A stretch of DNA of 64,000 bases from Hippea maritima DSM 10411 (GTDB lineage Bacteria; Campylobacterota_A; Desulfurellia; Desulfurellales; Hippeaceae). Position 1 is the first letter of the stretch, and each line of letters begins with the position of its first letter. The DNA is taken from assembly GCF_000194135.1 (NCBI RefSeq), contig NC_015318.1, positions 510,501-574,500 of the forward strand. Reading direction: 5' to 3'. The position numbers and the translations under genes are program-made. The notes under the pieces are model-generated. The model was not told the DNA's origin and searched no databases. It was given only the letters and a program-made list of their open reading frames with translations. Shown here one piece after another: positions 26,332-34,146 of the stretch.

Positions 26332-27063
26332 ATGTATAGTCTTATTGAAAAGGCAAAAGAAAAGATAAGGAAGGCTGAAAGGCTAGTTGCATTTACAGGT
26401 GCTGGTATCTCCATTACAAGCGGTATACCGCCCTTTAGAGGTCCTGGTGGATTGTGGAGCAAATACGACCCATCTATCTTGGATATAGATTTTTTTATCT
26501 CAAACCCAAAACAGAGCTGGAAATATATAAAAGAGATATTCTATGAGTACCTTCTTAAGGATGTAAAGCCCAATCCTGCGCATGTAGCACTGGCCAAGCT
26601 TACATGTCCTGTAATAACGCAGAACATAGATAATCTGCATCAGGCTGCTGGCTCTGAAGATGTGATTGAGTTTCACGGAACAGCACAAACGCTTGTTTGC
26701 ATGGATTGCTCTAAAAGGTTTAACAGAAATAACATAGACCTTTCTGTTGATATTCCACGATGCGACTGCGGGGGTGTCTTAAAACCGGATTTTGTTTTCT
26801 TTGGTGAGCAGATCCCCAAGGATGCTTTAGATAAATCCTTTATGCTTGCACAGATCTGCGATGTTATGCTTGTTGTTGGCACAACGGGTGAGATAATGCC
26901 AGCAAGCCAGATCCCGATTTTTGCTAAAAACAACGGCGCCTTTATCATAGAAGTTAATCCAAACCCGTCAAATTACACAGGCGGAATTACCGATATATTT
27001 TTGCAGTATAAGGCTGAAGAGGTTTTGCCAAAACTCGTTGAAGGAGTGAAAGATGTCAGATAG
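26332..27063 (+). CDS. cobB: NAD-dependent protein deacylase (sirtuin)
   Basis: A 243-residue Sir2-family enzyme. It has the NAD loop [15 protein letters not shown] near 23-37, the [12 protein letters not shown] segment, the catalytic His in EFHGT and a zinc module (VCMDCSKRF and PRCDCGG). Members remove acetyl, succinyl or propionyl groups from lysines, often on acetyl-CoA synthetase and TCA enzymes. It overlaps glnS by 11 bases. It has its own promoter without a leader. Confidence 0.93.
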   Translation: MYSLIEKAKEKIRKAERLVAFTGAGISITSGIPPFRGPGGLWSKYDPSILDIDFFISNPKQSWKYIKEIFYEYLLKDVKPNPAHVALAKLTCPVITQNIDNLHQAAGSEDVIEFHGTAQTLVCMDCSKRFNRNNIDLSVDIPRCDCGGVLKPDFVFFGEQIPKDALDKSFMLAQICDVMLVVGTTGEIMPASQIPIFAKNNGAFIIEVNPNPSNYTGGITDIFLQYKAEEVLPKLVEGVKDVR

Positions 27064-28720
27064 ACCCTTGAATTTTATCGAGGAGATCGTAGAAAACGAC
27101 ATAGATTCCGGTAAATATGAGGGCAGGGTACATACGCGATTCCCACCAGAGCCCAACGGATATCTACATATTGGCCATGCCAAGTCCATATGCTTGAATT
27201 TTGGCTTGGCTGAAAAGTATAACGGAAAGTGTAATTTGAGATTTGATGATACCAACCCTCTGAAGGAGGGTGAGGAGTTTGTCGAATCTATAAAAAGAGA
27301 TGTAAAATGGCTGGGCTTTGATTGGGATGATAGGTTGTTTTTCGCTTCTGATTACTTTGAGAAGATGTATGAATATGCAGTTAAGCTAATAAAAATGGGT
27401 AAGGCATATGTTTGTGATTTAACACCGGATGAGATTAGAGAGTATAGGGGAACACTGACAGAGCCTGGAAAAGAAAGCCCCTATAGAAATCGCTCGGTTG
27501 AGGAGAATCTTGAACTGTTTGAACGGATGAGAAACGGCGAGTTTGAAGAGGGCTCAAAGACGCTGCGTGCTAAAATAGATATGTCCCACCCCAATTTGAA
27601 TATGCGCGATCCGGTTATGTATAGGATTATCAAAAAGCCCCATTATAGACAGGGTAAAAAGTGGTATATCTATCCCACCTACGATTGGGCGCATTGCCTT
27701 GAGGATTCTATTGAGCTTATAACCCATTCTCTTTGCACGCTTGAATTTGCAGACCATAGAATTTTGTATGAGTGGTTTTTGGATCAGCTTGGTATATATA
27801 AGCCCCAGCAGATAGAGTTTGGCAGACTTAATATGACATATACCGTTCTCAGTAAGAGAAAACTTACCATCCTTGTTAGGGATGGGTATGTAAACGGATG
27901 GGACGACCCAAGAATGCCGACTATTGCAGGTTTAAGAAGGAGAGGGTACACACCTGAGTCCATCAGGGATTTTGTTAACAGGACAGGCGTTTCAAGAACC
28001 GATTCTGTTGTAGATTATGCACTTCTTGAGCATTGTATTAGAGAGGATTTGAATAAAAAGGCCAACAGAGTTATGGCTGTTTTAGATCCTTTAAAGATCG
28101 TTATAACGAACTATCCAGAGGATAAGGTTGAATGGCTGGATGCTGAGAACAATCCGGAGGATGAAAAGGCAGGAAAAAGAAAGGTGCCTTTCTGTAGAGA
28201 GATTTACATAGAAAGAGACGATTTTATGGAAAATCCACCTAAGAAATTCTTTAGGCTTGCACCGGGAAGGGAAGTTAGACTAAAACATGCCTATTACATC
28301 ACTTGTAATGAGGTCATAAAGGATGAAGATGGCAACATAGTCGAGCTTAGGTGCACATACGACCCTTCATCTAAAGGCGGATGGACAGAGGATGGAAGAA
28401 AGGTGAAAGGAACACTTCATTGGGTAAGTGCAAGGCATTGTTTAGATGCTGAGGTTAGATTATATGACAATTTGTTTATAAAGGAAGACCCAGAAGAAGA
28501 TGAAAACTTTTTGAATAATATAAATTCGAATTCACTTGTAATACTTCAAAATTGCAAGATAGAGCCATATTTGAAGGATGCAAAGGTTGGTGATAAATTC
28601 CAATTCTTAAGAAAAGGTTATTTTTGCGTGGATGATGATTCGAAAGATGGGAAATTAATCTTCAACCGAACAGCGACACTTAAGGATAGCTGGGCTAAGA
28701 TTCAAAAGAAGTTAAGCTAA
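27053..28720 (+). CDS. glnS: Glutaminyl-tRNA synthetase
   Basis: Charges tRNA(Gln) with glutamine. The class I HIGH motif is at 39-42 within [15 protein letters not shown], the KMSKS equivalent is VLSKRKL, and the C-terminal half has the GlnRS beta-barrel domains. At 555 residues it matches bacterial GlnRS and is clearly distinct from the GltX at 58214. AAGGAG precedes the ATG. Its presence means GatCAB (gatB at 8206) is not strictly needed for Gln-tRNA(Gln). Confidence 0.95.
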   Translation: MSDRPLNFIEEIVENDIDSGKYEGRVHTRFPPEPNGYLHIGHAKSICLNFGLAEKYNGKCNLRFDDTNPLKEGEEFVESIKRDVKWLGFDWDDRLFFASDYFEKMYEYAVKLIKMGKAYVCDLTPDEIREYRGTLTEPGKESPYRNRSVEENLELFERMRNGEFEEGSKTLRAKIDMSHPNLNMRDPVMYRIIKKPHYRQGKKWYIYPTYDWAHCLEDSIELITHSLCTLEFADHRILYEWFLDQLGIYKPQQIEFGRLNMTYTVLSKRKLTILVRDGYVNGWDDPRMPTIAGLRRRGYTPESIRDFVNRTGVSRTDSVVDYALLEHCIREDLNKKANRVMAVLDPLKIVITNYPEDKVEWLDAENNPEDEKAGKRKVPFCREIYIERDDFMENPPKKFFRLAPGREVRLKHAYYITCNEVIKDEDGNIVELRCTYDPSSKGGWTEDGRKVKGTLHWVSARHCLDAEVRLYDNLFIKEDPEEDENFLNNINSNSLVILQNCKIEPYLKDAKVGDKFQFLRKGYFCVDDDSKDGKLIFNRTATLKDSWAKIQKKLS

Positions 28721-28732
28721 AGAGGGGTAGAA

Positions 28733-31141
28733 ATGTTATCTGGATTAATGAAAAAGATTTTTGGAACACAGAATGACAGAATTTTGAAATCGATAAAGCC
28801 TGTTGTGGATAAGGTTAACGACAAAGAGAGTTGGGCTAAGTCACTTTCGGATGATGGTATAAGAGAAGAGTTAAAAAAGTTAGAAAACAGATATCACGAA
28901 AAAGGAAAGCTTGATGATATATTGGTGGATTCGTTTGCTTTAACAAGAGAGACAGCAAGAAGAACCCTCAATATGAGACACTTTGATGTTCAGCTTATAG
29001 GTGGGTATGTTTTGCATAAGGGTATGGTTGCCGAAATGAAAACTGGTGAGGGTAAAACACTTGTTGCTACACTACCTCTTGTGCTAAATGCTATGACTAA
29101 GCGAGGCGTCCATCTTGTTACGGTCAATGATTATCTGGCAAAAAGGGATGCATTGTGGATGGCTCCAATCTACTTATTTTTAGGTTTTAGCGTTGGCGTA
29201 ATTCAGCAGCAAAATAAGTCATTTCTTGTTGAATGGGATGATAAAGAAAAATTCACGACAAAACTTACCCCATGCTCAAGAAAAGAAGCCTATTTAGCCG
29301 ATATTACATACGGCACAAACAGCGAATTTGGGTTTGATTATTTAAGGGATAATATGAGTTATTCGCTGGATGAATATGTTCAACGTGATTTTTACTATGC
29401 AATAGTCGATGAGGTTGACTCTATCTTGATTGATGAAGCCAGGACACCCCTGATTATATCAGGTGTAGCGGATAGGCCTTCTTCTTTGTATTACAAGGTT
29501 GATAAGGCTGTAAGGCAACTGAAACCTGAGGATTATGAGGTTGATGAAAAGGTTAAAAACGCCGTTTTGACAGATTCTGGTGTTGAGAAGGTTCAAAAGT
29601 TTTTGGGTATTGACAACCTATACGATATAGAAAACATCGAGATTCTGCACATGGTCAATCAGGCCTTAAAAGCACATACCGTGTATTTAAAGGACAAAGA
29701 TTACATAGTTAAAGATGGCAAAGCGATAATAGTTGATGAGTTTACAGGCAGGTTGATGCCCGATAGGCGGTATTCAGATGGCTTGCATCAGGCTATAGAG
29801 GCAAAAGAGCATTTGCGAATTCAAAAGGAGTCTCAAACGCTTGCCTCAATAACATTCCAGAACTACTTCAGGATGTATGAAAAACTTGCCGGTATGACAG
29901 GAACCGCTGCCACAGAGGCCAGAGAGTTTAAAGAGATCTACAACCTCGAGGTTGTTGTAATACCAACAAATAAACCAATAAAGAGAATAGACCACAACGA
30001 TCTGGTGTTTAAAACCCATAAAGAAAAGATAAATGCAATAATTAATGAAATAGAGGAAAGGTACAAAAAAGGTCAGCCGGTTCTTGTTGGAACTACAAGT
30101 GTTGAAAAGTCGGAAGAGCTACACAAGATCTTATCAAGGAAGCGCATACCCCACTCCGTATTAAATGCAAAGCACCATGAAAAGGAAGCAGAGATTATTG
30201 CCCATGCAGGCGAACCCAAAAGGGTTACCATTGCTACCAATATGGCTGGTCGTGGTGTTGATATAAAATTAACGCCGGAGAGCAAAGAGTTAGGGGGGTT
30301 GTTTATTTTAGGTACAGAAAGGCATGAATCAAGAAGGATAGACAACCAGTTGAGGGGTAGATCTGGAAGGCAGGGAGATCCCGGCGAGTCGAGGTTCTTT
30401 TTATCTTTAGAAGACGATCTGCTTAGGATATTTGGCTCCGAAAGAATAAAGCTTCTTATGGATAGGCTTGGTGTTGAAGAGGGTGAAGCCATTGAAAACA
30501 GAATGATTACAAGGGCTATAGAGAATGCCCAGAAGAAGGTTGAGGCTTACAATTTTGAAATTAGAAAAAACCTTCTTGAGTACGACGATGTTATGAACAA
30601 GCAAAGACAGGTTATCTATCAGCAAAGAAGAAGCATATTGGAGGGTAAAGATCTAAAAGATGATATCCTGGGCTATGTTGATTCCATTGTTGATGATTTA
30701 GCTTCTGCTTATCTGCCGGATAAGGTTGATCCAACAAACTGGGATATTGATGGTTTCAATAAAGAAATTCGCAGGATATTCGATAGGACATTTGATATAG
30801 ATGCAGTTGAGCTTTCAAAAACCAAGCAGAGACATAAAATGCTTGAGGATGTGAAAAATCAACTTAAGGATGAGTATAATTCAAAAGAGGAACTCATAGG
30901 GAACGATGAGATGAGGAATTTGGAGCGCCAGATAATGCTTCAGGTTGTGGATATGCATTGGCGTGAACATCTAAAGAATATGGATTATCTAAGGGATGCA
31001 GTGGGTTTGAGGGGGTATGGTCAGAGAGATCCGCTTGTTGAATACAAGAAGGTATCCTTTGATGAGTTTGAAGAGATGGTTAAAAGGATACAGGAGGACA
31101 CAGTAGCCTCAATCTATCACATAAGGATAGTAGTTGAGTAG
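28733..31141 (+). CDS. secA: Protein translocase motor SecA
   Basis: ATPase that pushes secretory proteins through SecYEG. Motifs: KTGEGKTLVATLP (Walker A), VDEVDSILIDEAR (DEAD-like), the preprotein cross-linking domain (about 220-370), GTERHESRRIDNQLRGRSGR and the C-terminal scaffold. The 802-residue protein stops just after the helical scaffold at YHIRIVVE and lacks the cysteine-rich zinc tail that binds SecB in many proteobacteria. AGAGGGG precedes the ATG. ogt overlaps its 3' end by eight bases. Confidence 0.96.
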   Translation: MLSGLMKKIFGTQNDRILKSIKPVVDKVNDKESWAKSLSDDGIREELKKLENRYHEKGKLDDILVDSFALTRETARRTLNMRHFDVQLIGGYVLHKGMVAEMKTGEGKTLVATLPLVLNAMTKRGVHLVTVNDYLAKRDALWMAPIYLFLGFSVGVIQQQNKSFLVEWDDKEKFTTKLTPCSRKEAYLADITYGTNSEFGFDYLRDNMSYSLDEYVQRDFYYAIVDEVDSILIDEARTPLIISGVADRPSSLYYKVDKAVRQLKPEDYEVDEKVKNAVLTDSGVEKVQKFLGIDNLYDIENIEILHMVNQALKAHTVYLKDKDYIVKDGKAIIVDEFTGRLMPDRRYSDGLHQAIEAKEHLRIQKESQTLASITFQNYFRMYEKLAGMTGTAATEAREFKEIYNLEVVVIPTNKPIKRIDHNDLVFKTHKEKINAIINEIEERYKKGQPVLVGTTSVEKSEELHKILSRKRIPHSVLNAKHHEKEAEIIAHAGEPKRVTIATNMAGRGVDIKLTPESKELGGLFILGTERHESRRIDNQLRGRSGRQGDPGESRFFLSLEDDLLRIFGSERIKLLMDRLGVEEGEAIENRMITRAIENAQKKVEAYNFEIRKNLLEYDDVMNKQRQVIYQQRRSILEGKDLKDDILGYVDSIVDDLASAYLPDKVDPTNWDIDGFNKEIRRIFDRTFDIDAVELSKTKQRHKMLEDVKNQLKDEYNSKEELIGNDEMRNLERQIMLQVVDMHWREHLKNMDYLRDAVGLRGYGQRDPLVEYKKVSFDEFEEMVKRIQEDTVASIYHIRIVVE

Positions 31142-31604
31142 TAAATTTTTTATAGATACGCCGTTTGATAGATTTCTTGTTTTTGATTTGAATAATGGAA
31201 GAATAGATAGAATTTTTTTTTCTTGTCAGTTAGAAGGTCAACCATTGCATGGCAATTTAAAAAGATGCGTTGAGTATATTTTTGATAGTGGTGATTTCTC
31301 CTGTTTTGATTATAGATTATTAAATAACTCTTTAATTTCGCAAAAAGCTCGTATGCTTCAGGGGTTTCTTATATCTACAAAGACAGGTCAGACATTTAGC
31401 TACTCCGATGTGGCAGATAAAGTGTTTGGTTCTAAGAATTATGCAAGAGCGGTGGCTTCTATGCTGCGCGCCAATCCATTTGTCTTTTTTGTTGCCTGTC
31501 ATAGGGTTTTGGCAAAAAACGGAATAGGTGGGTATTCGGCGGGGGTGGAATTAAAACGGAAAATCCTTAAATGGGAAGCTTTAAAAGGAGATGATTATGT
31601 ATAA
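31134..31604 (+). CDS. ogt: Methylated-DNA-protein cysteine methyltransferase (Ogt/AGT family)
   Basis: Suicide repair protein that moves alkyl groups from O6-guanine to its active cysteine. The 156-residue protein has the winged-helix DNA-binding half (GQTFSYSDVADKV, YARAVASMLRANPF) and the active site ACHRV at 121-125 with Cys122. Most relatives have PCHRV, so Pro is replaced by Ala here. The TTG start at 31134 is supported by AAGGA six bases upstream; no in-frame ATG is near. The N-terminal domain is short. Confidence 0.88.
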   Translation: MSSKFFIDTPFDRFLVFDLNNGRIDRIFFSCQLEGQPLHGNLKRCVEYIFDSGDFSCFDYRLLNNSLISQKARMLQGFLISTKTGQTFSYSDVADKVFGSKNYARAVASMLRANPFVFFVACHRVLAKNGIGGYSAGVELKRKILKWEALKGDDYV

Positions 31605-32304
31605 GAGGGAATCTGGCTGGAGTGGTTTTTGGTGTGGGTTGTTTGTTGCTGCTGGACTTACAGCTTTGGGTTGGTTTATTATGACCACGGCTTTGAGTGT
31701 AAAAAAACTGGATAGAACCGTAAGTGTTAAAGGATTATCTGAAAGGCTTGTGAAAGCCGATGTTGCAATATACCCAATTGAGCTTGTTGTTGCCGATAAT
31801 AACCCTATAAACCTGTCAAAGAAGTTAAAATATGGCAAAGATGCTGTGGATAAATTTTTAAAATCGGAAGGCTTTGATGATAGTGAGATATTTGTCTCCT
31901 CCCCTCAAATAACGGATAACTTTGCCAACGGATACAACTCAAATGCGAGATTCAGATACACGGGCAAGCTGATTGTCACACTTTATACGCACAAGGTGGA
32001 TAGCGTTGTGGCTTTGGATAGAAAGCTCTTTAAGCTTTCAGAGATGGGTATAATGGCAACCAATCAGAAGTTTCAAACTGTGTATCTTTATACCCAGCTA
32101 AATAAGATAAAGCCTGTTATGATAGAACAAGCCATACAGAATGCCCGTAAGGTAGCCATGAAATTTGCAAATGAATCAAGCTCTGAGTTGGGTTCAATAA
32201 AGACTGCCCATCAGGGTTATTTTAGTATAACAGACAGAGATCCAAACACCCCTTACATTAAGCGCGTCAGGGTTGTTGTGAATGTTGTTTATTATTTAAG
32301 ATAG
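31597..32304 (+). CDS. SIMPL-domain (DUF541) envelope protein
   Basis: A 235-residue protein with one N-terminal membrane helix (about residues 12-32) followed by a SIMPL domain (VSVKGLSERLVKADVAIYPI, then regularly spaced strands to the C-terminus). Related BP26/YggE proteins form periplasmic oligomers linked to oxidative stress; the exact role is unknown. ATG 31597 is preferred to ATG 31591 because AAGGAG is six bases upstream of it. The stop overlaps that of the convergent dynamin gene by nine bases. Confidence 0.85.
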   Translation: MYKRESGWSGFWCGLFVAAGLTALGWFIMTTALSVKKLDRTVSVKGLSERLVKADVAIYPIELVVADNNPINLSKKLKYGKDAVDKFLKSEGFDDSEIFVSSPQITDNFANGYNSNARFRYTGKLIVTLYTHKVDSVVALDRKLFKLSEMGIMATNQKFQTVYLYTQLNKIKPVMIEQAIQNARKVAMKFANESSSELGSIKTAHQGYFSITDRDPNTPYIKRVRVVVNVVYYLR

Positions 32305-34029
32305 CTGTTGTTTTAGTTTTTCAAGCTCTTCTTTTTCTTTTGATAACAGTTTTGTATTGTGTTCTATAGTTTTGAAAACCTCTAAGGCTTTCTTCTGACT
32401 TTCTGTTTTTATTTGGATGGCTTTATTAAGTGCTTTTTCTATAGATTCTATTGTCAAATCAAGTTTATCCTTGAGTTGATCTTTAAATCTAAAAGTGGTT
32501 TCCCTGACTCTTTTTGTTAGATCATATCTAACCCTTCCACAATGTCTGTCAAATAATTCTATCGTTGTATTTTTTATATGCTTGTATGCAATTTTTTTGC
32601 CTATGAAAAACGGCAGCTTGGTTCTAAAGGTTGTTGCAAATATGTTTAAGATTCCCATCTGGTCTTGAAGCATAAAATAGAAATAACTTTTCTGTATTAA
32701 TTTTTCTTTGTCTATATAAGAATTTAGTTTTATCTCAAATATAGATGATGCCGTTTTTGCAATATCTTCAATCTTTTCGTTTATACGCTTGGCAAGTTCA
32801 TCATATATGGCTTCGATCTTATTGGATATAATTTCAGACTGTTCTTTCTTAAAATCATTGAATATATCCATAATGTATTCATTCATTTTTTGTGTCATGT
32901 AGATCTCAAATTCCTCTGTTGTTGGTTTTTCCTTTGCCTTTTCCTCGTAATGTTGTTGCATTTTTTCTATTAACTCGGATAGATGTTGTTCCTTCAGCTT
33001 TTCTATTTCTTCATCCAACTCTTTATAGATTTTCTCTATACGTTTATCGAGTATATATTCGTATTCTTCAGCTTCTTCTTTAACCCCTTTAATGAAACCC
33101 TCAAATTTGACTGTTTTTTCTTTTAATCTTTCTAAGGAGAAGTTTTGGGCTTGCTTCTGTATTTGATACGATGTTAGTTCGTTATTTATGTGACGAAGTA
33201 TGGCATTTATAGTACTTATTGTTATTATATTGCCTTTTTCTTTTTGAATAAATTCATCTAACTCGTTTTCGAATTCACTAATTCTTGATTCTTTTAACAG
33301 ATTACTATCTTTTGTTTGTTTTGCCTTTAATGCATTTTTTGCCGATATTGGGTAAATTTTTATGCCTTTGGTTTTTGTGTAATCTTCTAAGAAATGTTTG
33401 TTAAATTCAATCACCTCATCCAACTCTTTTTCGGATACCATGTCTATTTTGTTTAAGACAAAAAAGAATTTTTCTGTATATGTTCTTACGTTTTTTAAAA
33501 ATCCTATTTCTGCTTCACCTAATGGGGGGTCGGGGCTCATTACAAACACTGCCGCGTCGCAGTATGGCAAAAAACTGTAGGCTACATCTGTGTTATGCTT
33601 AAAAACACTGCCAATCCCGGGTGTATCTATGATTCTTATGCCTTTTTTTAGATATGGTGATGGGTGAAATACATGAACCTCCTTAACGTTTAGTTTGTTT
33701 TTTGGGTTATGCTTTTCAGTAACGTATTTTTCTATTTTTTCTAATTCTATTTCTTCTTTTGAGTTATCCAGAAATTTAACTATTGCTTTTTTGGCTTGGG
33801 AATATGATATTATTGTAACTATAGATGTAAGAGGCAAAATTGATGATGGAACTATATCATCTCCTAAAAGTGCATTTATAAGAGTAGATTTACCCCTTTT
33901 GAATTGGCCTATCACCACCAGATTGAATTGTTCATTTAGAAGTTTTTCTTTTGTTTTTGATAATTCTTTACCGCTAATAACCTCTACAGCTGATATACTT
34001 TTTAGAAGTTTCTCTTTTATGTTGGTCAT
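32296..34029 (-). CDS. Bacterial dynamin-like GTPase
   Basis: A 577-residue large GTPase. The G domain has GQFKRGKST (Walker A, 41-49), a switch threonine region, DTPGIGS (G3) and NKID (G4). Long amphipathic helices after residue 280 form the stalk-like coiled coils typical of bacterial dynamin-like proteins, and a hydrophobic FYFMLQDQMGILNIF segment near 435 could be the membrane paddle. Such proteins reshape or fuse membranes. Only one copy is found here, whereas many bacteria have side-by-side pairs. A structured stretch (34060-34114) lies upstream. Confidence 0.88.
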   Translation of the reverse strand: MTNIKEKLLKSISAVEVISGKELSKTKEKLLNEQFNLVVIGQFKRGKSTLINALLGDDIVPSSILPLTSIVTIISYSQAKKAIVKFLDNSKEEIELEKIEKYVTEKHNPKNKLNVKEVHVFHPSPYLKKGIRIIDTPGIGSVFKHNTDVAYSFLPYCDAAVFVMSPDPPLGEAEIGFLKNVRTYTEKFFFVLNKIDMVSEKELDEVIEFNKHFLEDYTKTKGIKIYPISAKNALKAKQTKDSNLLKESRISEFENELDEFIQKEKGNIITISTINAILRHINNELTSYQIQKQAQNFSLERLKEKTVKFEGFIKGVKEEAEEYEYILDKRIEKIYKELDEEIEKLKEQHLSELIEKMQQHYEEKAKEKPTTEEFEIYMTQKMNEYIMDIFNDFKKEQSEIISNKIEAIYDELAKRINEKIEDIAKTASSIFEIKLNSYIDKEKLIQKSYFYFMLQDQMGILNIFATTFRTKLPFFIGKKIAYKHIKNTTIELFDRHCGRVRYDLTKRVRETTFRFKDQLKDKLDLTIESIEKALNKAIQIKTESQKKALEVFKTIEHNTKLLSKEKEELEKLKQQLS

Positions 34030-34059
34030 AATTGACCCCCTTTTTGGATTTATCGAGTA

Positions 34060-34114
34060 GAGGTTATCATCCCCTTTGGCGGGGCTTTTTAGGCTAACCT
34101 CATAGCCTTTTTTT
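34060..34114. other. Inverted-repeat region with alternative hairpins upstream of dynamin gene
   Basis: Three stems overlap: GAGGTTA (34060-34066) with TAACCTC (34095-34101), CCCC (34071-34074) with GGGG (34081-34084) followed by CTTTTT, and AGGCTA (34091-34096) with TAGCCT (34103-34108) followed by a run of T. The first and third stems share bases and exclude each other. On the plus strand they look like terminators, yet both neighbours are on the minus strand, where the region is the leader of the dynamin gene. Confidence 0.5.
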
Positions 34115-34146
34115 GAAAATATACTTTAAAAAAAGGGAAAAATCAA

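Noticed and set aside
30073-30492. 139-codon minus-strand frame inside secA
   Set aside because: Ser/Pro-rich shadow frame opposite a conserved gene; no ribosome-binding site.
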